From Candidatus Bartonella washoeensis Sb944nv (lineage in GTDB: Bacteria > Pseudomonadota > Alphaproteobacteria > Rhizobiales > Rhizobiaceae): a stretch of DNA of 64,000 bases. Below, in pieces: positions 1-11,741 of the stretch (position 1 is the stretch's first letter; every line of letters starts with the position of its first letter). The notes under the pieces are model-generated. The model was given only the letters and a program-made list of their open reading frames with translations, did no database searches and had not been told where the DNA came from. Where the stretch lies: positions 318,186 to 382,185 of the forward strand of contig NZ_JH725022.1 of the NCBI RefSeq assembly GCF_000278135.1. Reading direction: 5' to 3'. The translations under genes and the position numbers were made by a program.

Positions 1-320
1 TCAGGATTCAGTTTAGTGACTAATTGCAATGTAAAAGGAGCGGTTGGTGGCGTTATAATTTCTAAACATGAAGGAGTGACGTTATAAGTGTTTTTGGCCA
101 ATGTTTCGCCATTAATAGCAACAGAAATTAATGTAAGATCATCTCCAGAAAGCACAAGAGGCATTCTCTCTTTTGTATTTTGGCGCGCCTCAATGAACAA
201 TGTTGCTGTCACAAAGGTTTTTTGTGGTTCTAAACAAAAGGAAAGCTGTGTTTTAGAGATAGTGTAGGGGGTTGGTTGGTAATCTTCCAAACGATAAATC
301 GGCGTTGTTGGCTGTTCCAT
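1..320 (-). CDS. pepN: Aminopeptidase N (M1 metallopeptidase), N-terminal fragment cut by window edge
   Basis: Only the first 106 codons lie in the window, and the frame is open to base 1. The ATG at 320 follows an AGGA Shine-Dalgarno. The fragment reads like the N-terminal beta domain of bacterial PepN: a YRLEDYQPTPY opening, then PQKTFVTATLFIEAR, then LVLSGDDLTLISVAINGE. This matches the E. coli PepN order (YRxxDY, QKTVVTA, LNGEDLKLVSVxIN). The zinc motifs HEXXH and GAMEN would lie outside the window. The family removes N-terminal residues from peptides in the cytosol. The assignment rests on similarity recalled from memory over about 100 residues, so it is good but not certain. Confidence 0.72.
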   Translation of the reverse strand, partial: MEQPTTPIYRLEDYQPTPYTISKTQLSFCLEPQKTFVTATLFIEARQNTKERMPLVLSGDDLTLISVAINGETLAKNTYNVTPSCLEIITPPTAPFTLQLVTKLNP

Positions 321-399
321 AATTTTTTCCTGAGTGTATTTTAAAAATGCAAATGAGCGAAAGACTATTTATATTGTTGTGCAAGGTAAGCTGAAGGAA

Positions 400-1218
400 T
401 TACGAGAGGTTATTTAAGCGATTTTTTACTTCTAAAAAGTCCATCCATGTAAGCTTTTTTTGACTTGGTGTTCGTAAAAGATAGGCAGGGTGAAAGGTTG
501 GCATAACAGGTATTTTTACTTCACCTTCTCCTACATAAGTGTGCCATTTTCCCCTTGATCGGATGATTCCATTTTGAATTCCGGTAAGAAATTGTGCAGC
601 AACTCCTCCTAGTGCTATGAGGATACGAGGTTTAGCAAGTTGAATATGTCGTTCAACAAAAGGGCGGCATAATGCAACTTCTCTCGGTGTTGGTGTGCGA
701 TTGCCTGGTGGACGCCAAGGAATCGTGTTCGTTATGTAAACATTTTGTCTTGTGAGGCCAATTGCTTCGAGAATTCTGTTAAGCAACATTCCCGCTTTTC
801 CAACAAAAGGAATTCCTTGTATATCTTCTTCGCGTCCTGGTGCTTCTCCAATGAGCATAAGTGGGCTTCCTGCTGTTCCATCCGCAAAACATGTATTTTT
901 CGCTGTCAGTTTTAAGGAGCAGCCATTAAAAGCGAGGAGAGCAGACTTTAATTCATCAAGTGTATTGGCCTTTTCTGCCATCTCTATAGCTGAGAGTGCG
1001 TATTGTGCGGTATCGGAGTTAGGTAGTGGATAGTTATGCTGTTTTATGGTTGCTGGTATTTGTTGGTGATGGGAAGTGTCGATTACCTGCTTTACATTTT
1101 TCTCTGATTGACTAAAGCGGTCAATAGGCGCATCAGCCAGCACGGCATCAGCACCACTTTCTTTGTAAAAACTTAGAAGCTCTTCATATGAGATTGAGCA
1201 CTGAGTTTGGTTTAACAT
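400..1218 (-). CDS. Uracil-DNA glycosylase, family 4-like, with incomplete iron-sulfur ligands
   Basis: The 272-residue protein has the core of family 4 uracil-DNA glycosylases, which remove uracil from DNA: GEAPG at residues 124-128, a GIPFVGKAG stretch at 136-143, PPGNRTPTP after residue 169 and the HPAY motif at 243-246. About 100 N-terminal residues precede the fold, as in other alphaproteobacterial members as I recall them. Family 4 enzymes normally bind a 4Fe-4S cluster with four cysteines. Here C100 and C184 sit at two of those places, but the CxxC partner is K103 and the cysteine usually before RPP is W168. The protein may therefore lack the cluster. It lies 79 bases from pepN on the same strand. 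Confidence 0.82.
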   Translation of the reverse strand: MLNQTQCSISYEELLSFYKESGADAVLADAPIDRFSQSEKNVKQVIDTSHHQQIPATIKQHNYPLPNSDTAQYALSAIEMAEKANTLDELKSALLAFNGCSLKLTAKNTCFADGTAGSPLMLIGEAPGREEDIQGIPFVGKAGMLLNRILEAIGLTRQNVYITNTIPWRPPGNRTPTPREVALCRPFVERHIQLAKPRILIALGGVAAQFLTGIQNGIIRSRGKWHTYVGEGEVKIPVMPTFHPAYLLRTPSQKKLTWMDFLEVKNRLNNLS

Positions 1219-1295
1219 TGTATTTTTCTTACCTATAGATATATTAATGAATAGACCAGATAGAATTATTCTTCAAGCTGTATGATATTTTCGTT

Positions 1296-1325
1296 GCTAA
1301 TCTGATTATAGCTAATCTGATTATA
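1296..1325. repeat. Perfect 15-bp tandem duplication
   Basis: The unit GCTAATCTGATTATA occurs twice, head to tail, at 1296-1310 and 1311-1325. It lies between the thiD 3' end and the start of the uracil-DNA glycosylase gene, both leftward, so it is in the upstream region of the glycosylase gene. A recent slippage duplication is the simplest explanation. Confidence 0.9.
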
Positions 1326-1360
1326 AGAATACCGATAAAGCATGATTAAGACGTTTAAGT

Positions 1361-2140
1361 CTAGAGCTCTTTTTGGTGGTGGTTTAAAAGCAATGTGTGG
1401 GTATATATTTTTGCTTTTTTTACGGCTTCAATGAGAGATTCATTTAATGCCAAATGTGCAGCAATAGCGCTTGATAGGATGCAACCAGTTCCACGCATTG
1501 TTCCTGTTACGCGGGGAGTAGAAATATTCATTATCTCAGTTTTGTTAACTAAGCTATCAATTGCAAGAGGACCATTTGCATGTCCACCTTTTATCAATAT
1601 AGAGTGTGGACCAAATGATAGAAGTTTTTTTGCTTGTTGTATTGTTTGCTTATGATAAGAAGCCAATGGGCTTTGGCTCAGAAGAGCGAGTTCTTCTCTA
1701 TTAGGTGTTAAAAGATCAACGTGAGGAAGCAGTTTATTGATCATAGTTTCGATGATTGCTTCCGTTGTTAGTTTTCCTCCTGATGAGGCGACAAGTACAG
1801 GATCCAGAATAACTGGAACATGAGGATAGTCTTCCAATACATTACAGATTGCTTCTATAATTGCTTGTGTTCCCGTCATACCGATTTTTATTGCGCTTAT
1901 GGGATTGGCCTCTAGAGCACTGCGCATTTGCGCGGCGATCAGTTTGCCATCCATTGGAACAATTTCAACAACCTGATTATCATCTTGTACGTTAACACAG
2001 GTTATTGCTAAATTTGCTTTTATTTGAAAATGTGTAGCTGTTTCTATATCACGAACAACACCAGCACCTCCTGTTGGATCGGTGCCCGCAACAATAAGAA
2101 TGGAAGGTATCAACGCCATGTTTGTGTCACTTTTATCCAT
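1361..2140 (-). CDS. thiD: Hydroxymethylpyrimidine/phosphomethylpyrimidine kinase
   Basis: ThiD phosphorylates HMP and then HMP-P to HMP-PP, the pyrimidine half of thiamine. The 259-residue protein shows the ribokinase-like signature: AGTDPTGGAG near residue 18 (usual form AGSDPSGGAG), DPVLVASSG near 112, TPNREE near 145 and the C-terminal anion-hole motif GTGCILSSAIAAHLA. Length is typical. It is the last gene of the thi operon. Its 5' end overlaps thiE by 31 bases if the first ATG is used; a second ATG (MALIP, seven codons in, at 2119) would shorten the overlap and fits the family start better. Confidence 0.93.
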   Translation of the reverse strand: MDKSDTNMALIPSILIVAGTDPTGGAGVVRDIETATHFQIKANLAITCVNVQDDNQVVEIVPMDGKLIAAQMRSALEANPISAIKIGMTGTQAIIEAICNVLEDYPHVPVILDPVLVASSGGKLTTEAIIETMINKLLPHVDLLTPNREELALLSQSPLASYHKQTIQQAKKLLSFGPHSILIKGGHANGPLAIDSLVNKTEIMNISTPRVTGTMRGTGCILSSAIAAHLALNESLIEAVKKAKIYTHTLLLNHHQKEL

Positions 2141-2715
2141 TGTTGGACACGCTTTTCAGGTTGTTTATGGAGGATAATATCAGTCACAACAGCAGCACTA
2201 TTTGCTCCTGCTTTTAAAACATCAACTGCGCGTTCTGGTGTTAAACCACCAATGCCAACTAAAGGGAGAGCACCAATCCGTTTTTTCCATTGTTTGAGTT
2301 TTTCTAATCCTTGCGGCATCCATTTCATTTTTTTTAAGATCGTTGGATAAATAGGACCGAGTGCAATATACGCAGGATACACAGATAGCGCGATATCCAA
2401 TTCATGTTCATCGTGTGTACTAAGACCAAATCTTATGCCACTTTTACGAATTGCGGGAAGATCAGCATTATTCAAGTCCTCTTGTCCGAGATGAATAAAA
2501 TTACATTTTTCCTCAATTGCCATTTCCCAATGATCGTTAATGATTAATTGTGCTCCCAATTTATCGCATGTGTTTTTTGCACGCTTGATATGTTGACGGA
2601 TCATTTGTTGATTTTCATTTTTTATACGCAATTGTACGAGTTTTATCCCAAAAGGAACAAAACGTTCAATCAAATCAGCATTATCAACGATGAGGTAAAA
2701 TGGGTCCAGTTTCAT
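2110..2715 (-). CDS. thiE: Thiamine phosphate synthase
   Basis: ThiE joins HMP-PP to the thiazole phosphate to give thiamine phosphate. The 201-residue TIM barrel has VQLRIK near residue 27, [10 protein letters not shown] near 57, HLGQEDL near 75, [10 protein letters not shown], the ALGPIYPT phosphate loop near 118 and [13 protein letters not shown] near 150. The last of these is the family's pyrophosphate-binding GIGG region. It overlaps thiG by four bases (ATGA) and thiD downstream, so the three are probably translationally coupled. Length is normal for the family. Confidence 0.92.
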   Translation of the reverse strand: MKLDPFYLIVDNADLIERFVPFGIKLVQLRIKNENQQMIRQHIKRAKNTCDKLGAQLIINDHWEMAIEEKCNFIHLGQEDLNNADLPAIRKSGIRFGLSTHDEHELDIALSVYPAYIALGPIYPTILKKMKWMPQGLEKLKQWKKRIGALPLVGIGGLTPERAVDVLKAGANSAAVVTDIILHKQPEKRVQQWIKVTQTWR

Positions 2716-3485
2716 GAAAATACTGCTTTCCCAATAACTGGTGTTGAAGGGACAGCTACATTGCGTGCTTCGAGAATGCCAGCTTTATATCCCATACGTC
2801 CTGCCTGAACAGCTTGAGAAAATGCTTCAGCCATTAAGATAGGATCACCTGCTTTAGCAACTGCTGTGTTAAGAAGTACTGCATCATAACCCAGTTCCAT
2901 AGCAATTGCGGCATGTGATGGACGTCCAATGCCGGCATCAATAACAAGAGTAATATCAGGCAGATAAGCGCGGATAGAACGCAAACCATCGGTATTATGA
3001 GGTCCTTTGGCAGATCCAATAGGAGCACACCAAGGCATAATGACACGACAACCAACATCCAAGAGCTTTTCAGCAACAATAAGATCATCCGTTGTATAAG
3101 CAAAAATTTGGAATCCTTCATCATTTAGAATTTTTGCAGCTTCGACTAAGGAAAAAACGTTTGGCTGTAAAGTATCGGAATTGCCAATAACTTCAAGTTT
3201 AATCCAAGCTGTTTTAAAAAGATCTCGTGCGAGTTTGGCTGTCGTCACGGCTTCTTTAACAGTGTAACAACCAGCGGTGTTTGGAAGTAATGTTACATCA
3301 AGTTCTTTAAGAAATTGCCAAAATTGCCCGCTTTGTTTTCCACCTGCGGTTTCTCGACGCAATGAAACTGTCACAATTTCTGTACCGGATTTATGAATAG
3401 CATCCCGAAGGATTGCTGGTGAAGGATATTGGGCTGTACCTAACATAAGACGGGAAGAGAATTGTTGTCCATAAAGATTTAACAT
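2712..3485 (-). CDS. thiG: Thiazole synthase
   Basis: ThiG builds the thiazole phosphate ring from deoxyxylulose 5-phosphate, ThiS thiocarboxylate and dehydroglycine. The 257-residue protein shows LGTAQYPS near residue 15, the WIKLEVIGN segment with the expected Schiff-base lysine near 96, a [11 protein letters not shown] motif near 184 and the [14 protein letters not shown]-terminus. It starts four bases after the thiS stop, as expected for its sulfur-carrier partner, and overlaps thiE by four bases. The dehydroglycine should come from ThiO, also in this operon. Nothing is missing. Confidence 0.95.
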   Translation of the reverse strand: MLNLYGQQFSSRLMLGTAQYPSPAILRDAIHKSGTEIVTVSLRRETAGGKQSGQFWQFLKELDVTLLPNTAGCYTVKEAVTTAKLARDLFKTAWIKLEVIGNSDTLQPNVFSLVEAAKILNDEGFQIFAYTTDDLIVAEKLLDVGCRVIMPWCAPIGSAKGPHNTDGLRSIRAYLPDITLVIDAGIGRPSHAAIAMELGYDAVLLNTAVAKAGDPILMAEAFSQAVQAGRMGYKAGILEARNVAVPSTPVIGKAVFS

Positions 3486-3489
3486 AGTC

Positions 3490-3687
3490 TCAGCCTCCTT
3501 GCATTGGGCTTAAAATTTCAATTTTATCTCCTTCATGCAAAACAAATTGGCTTCGTGCATCTAAAGGAACCACTTCAGCATTAACAGCGATAGCGAGCCA
3601 ATTTCCTTCATAGCCCAATTCTTCAAGTAATAGATTGAGAGTGGTAACTGCTGTTTGGATTGTTTCACCATTGACAAATATTTGCAT
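3490..3687 (-). CDS. thiS: Sulfur carrier protein ThiS
   Basis: A 65-residue ubiquitin-like protein that starts MQIFVNGE and ends in Gly-Gly (SPMQGG). That terminus is adenylated and thiocarboxylated before sulfur is passed to ThiG. It sits three bases after thiO and four bases before thiG. No thiF adenylylase is present in this window, so activation must rely on a gene elsewhere, for example a MoeB/ThiF-type enzyme. Length and C-terminus leave little doubt. Confidence 0.95.
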   Translation of the reverse strand: MQIFVNGETIQTAVTTLNLLLEELGYEGNWLAIAVNAEVVPLDARSQFVLHEGDKIEILSPMQGG

Positions 3688-3690
3688 GCT

Positions 3691-6472
<2,782 letters not shown>

Positions 6473-7207
6473 AAACTTTTTCCTTATAGATACACAGTTC
6501 AAAAATAGGTTGCGATGTTAATGGGGATGTATTCAAATTATCAATTATGCGCGCTTGAATGAATGAGGGCAATGTTGCTTTATACCCAAAAGCGCTCAAT
6601 AAAATTCAACAAATTTTATTGAAAATCGATGTAATATTCTTAACAACATTCGCGTTATGCCCCCACTTAAAACATTTTTTCTCGCATGGACATGGTTGGC
6701 TTAAATATCTATATTGTCAATCATAAAGATATATTTTGAACGATTTTAATAAGTTTTTTGGGGGAATCCAAGCAGAGTTCATGATAAGTAACGAGCTTAA
6801 TACCGTGCTATACAGTGGCTTGTTATAGAAGACAAAACATTACCACATTTTATGAATTCTTCTTGGTTTGATCATATAATATATCATTTTTAGCTCTATG
6901 TAAAACTGAGCTATTTGTTTAGTGTTTTCATCATTAACGGTTCTCATAAGTGATACTAAATCAATGATTTGTATTTTGGGGCTAATTTCATTTTCATTTA
7001 AAGGATTAAGAAATTTTTCCGCGTAATAAAACATTGGGCCTGTAAAGCTCATGAACATATTGTATGCCCAAATAAAACAAGTTTATCTCCAAATTAGACT
7101 CACAACATAGACTATTTATTACATTGGCTAACATTGCCTACCGCATCTCCTTATTGATAATCACTCCGCAATAAATTCACAAAGCATCCACATAAAAAAA
7201 TGAGTAT
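6473..7207. other. Upstream region of thiC, no clear gene
   Basis: About 730 AT-rich bases. The thiC promoter must lie in the first part. I looked on the minus strand for a TPP riboswitch (CTGAGA box and the ACCTGAT...AATGCC core) and did not see one. A leftward 72-codon ORF is listed separately. Otherwise nothing is recognisable. Confidence 0.5.
6840..7058 (-). CDS. Hypothetical 72-residue protein, doubtful
   Basis: An ATG-initiated frame with a mixed, protein-like composition (segments such as LMRTVNDENTKQIAQFYIELK) and no recognisable domain, signal peptide or membrane helix. It stands alone in a 3-kb gene-poor stretch between thiC and a phage tail gene. It may be the remnant of a longer gene or chance. 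I do not recognise it. Confidence 0.25.
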   Translation of the reverse strand: MFMSFTGPMFYYAEKFLNPLNENEISPKIQIIDLVSLMRTVNDENTKQIAQFYIELKMIYYMIKPRRIHKMW

Positions 7208-9460
7208 ATGACAATGCATTATGATATCAAATTGAGAGACTATATTCTGATAGCTACGTCTATATACAAAATACAATTTTTTTGTTTGTTCTTGCTTTTG
7301 AAGAGATTCAAACTCCAAGTATTCTTTGTAAAGCTTATCGTACTATTTAAACTATCTACGCTCGTATATTCCAATAATATTGATACAGAAAAAGCTATGA
7401 ATGTTACGACATATAACAATGCTGGTCGTGTTTATCTGTCAATAGCGTAGTGCAGTTGAAAATTACTGCAAATGCAAGATTTTTTTATTATCTGGAGTGA
7501 GTATTTATTAAATCAGGAAATACAGCGTCAACTCTACAAACAAAAAGAAAGTGGATGTCACTAAGAACTAGGATAGGATGAAAGGGTGTTCCTAAAAAAT
7601 GCTCGTACTTAATAAAGAGGCGGTAGTATGAGCAGCTGAGAATGCCGATAATAAAATAGGATTATGAAGGATTGATATCCTATTTAGAAAAACAAGCCAT
7701 AGATTGATTGTCTTACTGCTTACGTGGTATTGCTTGGGTAAGATGTTGCTATTACAGCTAACAGGTGAGGATGGGAGAGTGATTAAGATGATAGGAGGGA
7801 TGAAAATTACTTCAGTTGAGAACGGCAGGTTAAGATTATAGGCAAAGCTTATTCCTATTTTTATAAGCAATGGCAGTGGTGCGTATAGCTTGGAGAAGTA
7901 TGGTTATGGAAAGATAAGGTCTTTTTTCTCTGATAGCTGTTTTAAAAGGTTATCAATGTAGTATAGGAGGGATATCGGAGATCATTCTTTACCTTCGGCA
8001 GTTTCAAAATTCGCTAGTTGATCATTCTTTGGAAGAGATAAATACGCCATTGAGAACTATAATTTTTGAAAGGATTATTATCAGGTTGATTATCGATTAA
8101 AGCTTGAGATGGTGGCAGCGTCTTTCAATTTTCAGATCTTGATCACAATTATTGCAAGTATTAAATTGCTAGAGCTTATTTTGCTATGTTGGTTTGATGC
8201 GGCAGAATCGATTATCAAAAAAGTTTGGCAAATGTTTCCTCTTGTCTTGCGATGAAAATGGACAATACCAATAATTGCAAGATGTTGCAGAGAAGAATTT
8301 ATTGCTCTTGCAAAAAAGCTTTACCTATAATAAAATACAAAAAAGGGGTTATTGTGCTGAATTTGGGGGTATGCTGGTTATAGAAAGTGGAGCTTCAAAG
8401 GTTAAGGGTGCGATTTGAACATCACATAATAGCCAGCGTGGGGTAAGTGTTTTTAAGCTCACGTGAAACAATCAAATATATATTTTGGACTTTATCGGCA
8501 ATATTTTTTGATGCATCTTTAGCATAATGGGTATGTTGTTCGAAAATTAAGTCAGAGAGGCAGGGAGGGGGCCCGTATGGAGCACCATAGTTTGCGGTGC
8601 GTTACAGAGTAGGAAAAGGATGCATTCAAGAAGAGGGGGAAGCGGGGGATGATTTTAATAAAAACAAGTTTTCAAGAATAGGTTTAACGGAACAAAAAAC
8701 GGAACAAAATATGTTTAAAAGGTATTTGCATGCAGATAAAAACTCGGTGAGAAGTGTAAAGAATTCAGAGCAAATTTTTTAGCTTGTTTGATACGGAAAA
8801 CAGTTAACAGAAATTATAGTCTCTTTTTTATAAAGATAGTGAAAAAGTTTATGAAGATTTTGCGACAACAGCTCAAGAAATTGAGGTGATTTGTGCAATT
8901 TTCAAAGTACATATGCGAAACATAAGTACTATGGTATCAATAAGATATGACTGATGAGACAATTTTAAAGCGTTGAGAGCATAAGACAATTGCATCAACC
9001 CTCATCAGGATTTCAAAGACATCAACAAGTTTCCTGTTAGCTTTACAGGAAGTTACATTCCACGTTAATTTTATCTGATCCACAAAAAGGGATTTTATCA
9101 ACAATATTTATAAGTTAAGAAGATGGGAGTTTCGAAAATATAACCGTATCATTATAACGAGGCAATAATAGACGAGCAACACAAGGTTAGAGATTACATT
9201 GCAAAGCAAAATAAAGACATTAATATTGATTTTATTTTAAAAAATATGCTGAGATTGGCTCACTGAAGCGGAGGAAATAAAGAAAAAACATCTAATAAGT
9301 ACAGGTGATGCAAGAAAGATGATGTATCAACCGATGATAATAGGGGGGATCCAAGTGAACATTTGCAGATTTAGCATTATTGATTCATTTGAAGGACAGT
9401 TTCCTCATAGAGTTAGTGAAAAATTGTGAGAAGAGTTATTAATAAGAACGGGGGGTTATA
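7208..9460. other. Gene-poor, apparently decayed stretch upstream of the phage tail gene
   Basis: No frame longer than about 90 codons runs through these 2.2 kb, although neighbouring regions are densely coding. Short readable fragments interrupted by stops occur on the plus strand, for example MKITSVENGRLRL near 7800, AAESIIKKVWQMFPLVLR near 8200, SEKVYEDFATTAQEIEV near 8850 and DEQHKVRDYIAKQNKDINIDFILK near 9170. Two short open frames (7208-7450, 8597-8782) have no recognisable product. The pattern fits pseudogene debris, plausibly phage genes once upstream of the tail-collar gene. No fragment could be assigned to a family. Confidence 0.45.
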
Positions 9461-10441
9461 ATGTCTAATATTTACGATTGGTCGCTAACGGCTGATGAAA
9501 ATGCTAATTCCGATAGTATCATTAATTGGGCGGAAGGTCAGCCGCCGAGTTCTGTCAATGATAGTGCTCGGGCTATGATGCAGCGTGTGCGTGAATATCT
9601 AGCAGATAGGGGTGGTTCTATTGATTCAAAGTTTGTCGTGGATGCAAAAGACAAAACAACATCAATTACGCTAACTACAGCTTCACCTATAGCAAAATAC
9701 AAGAATGATATCATTATACGTTTTAAAGCTCGTGGAGTGAATATTGGCACGACGACAGTAACCGTTAATAGCATAGAAGAGAAGCTTATTTATAAAGCAA
9801 CTGATGTAGGTATTATCCCATTAGAAGGTGGTGAGCTACAAACAGATGGAATTTATGAAATAGTTTATAATGATGATGTTTCAATTGTAGATCGCGATGG
9901 TTGGTATCTGTTAAATCCTACCCCCATTCCACCACCAAAGATAGAAACTTTTCCTTGCGGGTTTATTGCGACCTTTGCGATGCAACAATTGCCGAGCGGT
10001 TGGCTTTTATGCGATGGTGCTACTTATGAACGCAAAGATTATCCGCAATTATTCAAAGCGATAGGCGATAAATGGGGAAAAGACAGTGATACAACTTTTA
10101 AAGTTCCAGACTTTAGAGGGATGTTTTTACGCGGCTTTGATGATGGACGCGGTTTAGATCCAAATAGACATTTTACAAATGTGCAGCAAGATAGCATCAA
10201 ATCACATACGCATGATTGTACCATTGAAGCGGCGGGTCAACATACGCACAATTTTCAATATGCTGGAGTTGGATGGAGTGCTAATGATATTGGTAGAAGG
10301 AACCCTAGTTATCACTATCAAACGATTACAGGGACAACACAATCAGCTGGCGCGCACACACACAAAGTGTCTCTTTCTTCTACGGGTGAGTCAGAAACAC
10401 GGCCTATTAATACAACTGTCGTTTATGCCATAAAATCATGA
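9461..10441 (+). CDS. Phage tail-collar (tail fibre tip) protein
   Basis: The 326-residue protein has an N-terminal part (about 1-165) with a DSIINWAEGQPPSSVNDSAR opening, common in tail-fibre proteins. A tail-collar domain (PF07484 type) follows at about 165-235: GFIATFA, LPSGWLLCDGATYERKDYPQLF and TFKVPDFRGMFLRGFDDGRG. The C-terminal region holds three HTH (His-Thr-His) motifs, at about residues 246, 260 and 300, resembling the HxH iron sites of phage fibre tips. An AACGGGGGG run precedes the ATG. No other structural phage gene is nearby. Bartonella carries phage and gene-transfer-agent clusters, and this could be a stray relative of their fibres; that is inference. Confidence 0.85.
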   Translation: MSNIYDWSLTADENANSDSIINWAEGQPPSSVNDSARAMMQRVREYLADRGGSIDSKFVVDAKDKTTSITLTTASPIAKYKNDIIIRFKARGVNIGTTTVTVNSIEEKLIYKATDVGIIPLEGGELQTDGIYEIVYNDDVSIVDRDGWYLLNPTPIPPPKIETFPCGFIATFAMQQLPSGWLLCDGATYERKDYPQLFKAIGDKWGKDSDTTFKVPDFRGMFLRGFDDGRGLDPNRHFTNVQQDSIKSHTHDCTIEAAGQHTHNFQYAGVGWSANDIGRRNPSYHYQTITGTTQSAGAHTHKVSLSSTGESETRPINTTVVYAIKS

Positions 10442-10485
10442 GATTTATCGGATGATAAATATTATCTGTCATTGATAATATTATT

Positions 10486-10514
10486 AGCGCGGAGAAAATC
10501 CGCGTTATTTTTTA
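10486..10514 (+). terminator. Rho-independent terminator after the tail-collar gene
   Basis: The six-base stem CGCGGA/TCCGCG, extended by two further pairs, encloses a short A-rich loop and is followed by a T-rich run (ATTTTTTAT). It lies about 45 bases after the stop codon. Confidence 0.75.
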
Positions 10515-10946
10515 TGCAAGGAATAAATGACACATTGCACCATTTAAAAGAGTTAAAACTGTCAAAAAGATGTCTGAATCGTTACTCAGTTTGTAATTCC
10601 AGATATCTGTAATGACGAGAATATAGCTTATGACAACAAAAAATGAGTTGAAAGTTATTTCTCTTTCATCGGTATGCTTATATCAAAAAATGAAGCAAGA
10701 TCAATGTAGATGTGTTGCTCAGTGTTATCTACAGGTGTATCTTTTTATTAACATGTTTTCTAGAGCATATAAAATTATAATATTTTTAATGTAGGATAAA
10801 AAGAATTCATGTATTTATAATGTATATGTTGCAATTTCATATGAAAGAATTAATTTTAAAATAAAGAAATTTTTGAATGTATCTGAATATTTATCATACA
10901 TCTCAATTTTTGATTTAATCAAATAGACTTGTAGAATGAGATTATC
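10515..10946. other. Intergenic region between tail-collar gene and hmuV
   Basis: About 430 very AT-rich bases between the tail-collar terminator and the leftward hmuV stop. No ORF, RNA gene or strong inverted repeat was recognised. Confidence 0.5.
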
Positions 10947-11741
10947 TCATAGGGGAAATGCAGTTTGTGGCAAAATAAAAGGAATATCTGCCTTAGGCAA
11001 TTCAGAAACGGTTAAGGAACAATGATAAACATCGCGCAAATTTTGTGTTGTTAAAACGGCAGAAGTACTTCCTTCGCAGTAAACTTCTCCCTGTTTTAGC
11101 AATATCATTTTATCTGCGTAATGTGCAGCAAGATTGAGATCATGAAGAATAGCTAGAACGCCACCACCACAACGGGCAAAATCTTTGGCAATATCCATAA
11201 CAATGAGCTGATGTTGGATATCAAGGTTAGCAATAGGCTCATCTAATATCATCCAACGAGGGATACTATTATAAACAGGTTTCCAGATTTGACAAAGCAC
11301 ACGAGCAAGTTGTACTCTAGCTTGTTCCCCACCTGATAATTGGTGATAATACCGATCACTATAGTCAGCAAGACCGACGCGTTCTAAAGCCTTTTGTGGA
11401 AGGTTTTGCAATTCACTTTTTGCGAGAGTAAATTGGTTTACAGAAACACCAAGTGTCACTACTTCATGAACTAAGAATGGAAACGCTAGCGTTGTTGATT
11501 GTGGTAATACTGCACGCATTGTTGCCATTTCATACGTTTTTGTCTGGATAACATCATGACCATTTAAGGTTATTTTTCCGTTATAGGGAATTTCCCCACT
11601 CAGTGCTTTGACAAAAGTACTTTTTCCAGATCCATTTGGACCAATAATGACAGTAAGAGCACCACTTTTAGCTTGAAGATTAACATGGTTGAGAATTCGT
11701 TTTTTTCCGCGTTGAACGCAGATATTGACTGCTTTTATCAT
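10947..11741 (-). CDS. hmuV: Heme ABC transporter ATP-binding protein
   Basis: ATPase that drives heme import through HutC. It has Walker A GPNGSGKST, the ABC signature LSGGEQARVQLARVL, Walker B WMILDEP and the switch histidine in ILHDLNLAAHYAD. I place the start at the ATG at 11741 (MIKAVNI), which overlaps the hutC stop as ATGA and gives 264 residues. An in-frame ATG at 11777 would add 12 residues inside hutC and looks less likely. It is the last gene of the leftward hemS-hutB-hutC-hmuV run. Confidence 0.93.
   Translation of the reverse strand: MIKAVNICVQRGKKRILNHVNLQAKSGALTVIIGPNGSGKSTFVKALSGEIPYNGKITLNGHDVIQTKTYEMATMRAVLPQSTTLAFPFLVHEVVTLGVSVNQFTLAKSELQNLPQKALERVGLADYSDRYYHQLSGGEQARVQLARVLCQIWKPVYNSIPRWMILDEPIANLDIQHQLIVMDIAKDFARCGGGVLAILHDLNLAAHYADKMILLKQGEVYCEGSTSAVLTTQNLRDVYHCSLTVSELPKADIPFILPQTAFPL

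Noticed and set aside
752-1033. Rightward 93-codon frame opposite the uracil-DNA glycosylase
   Set aside because: It is the mirror of a well-supported gene and shows no domain of its own.
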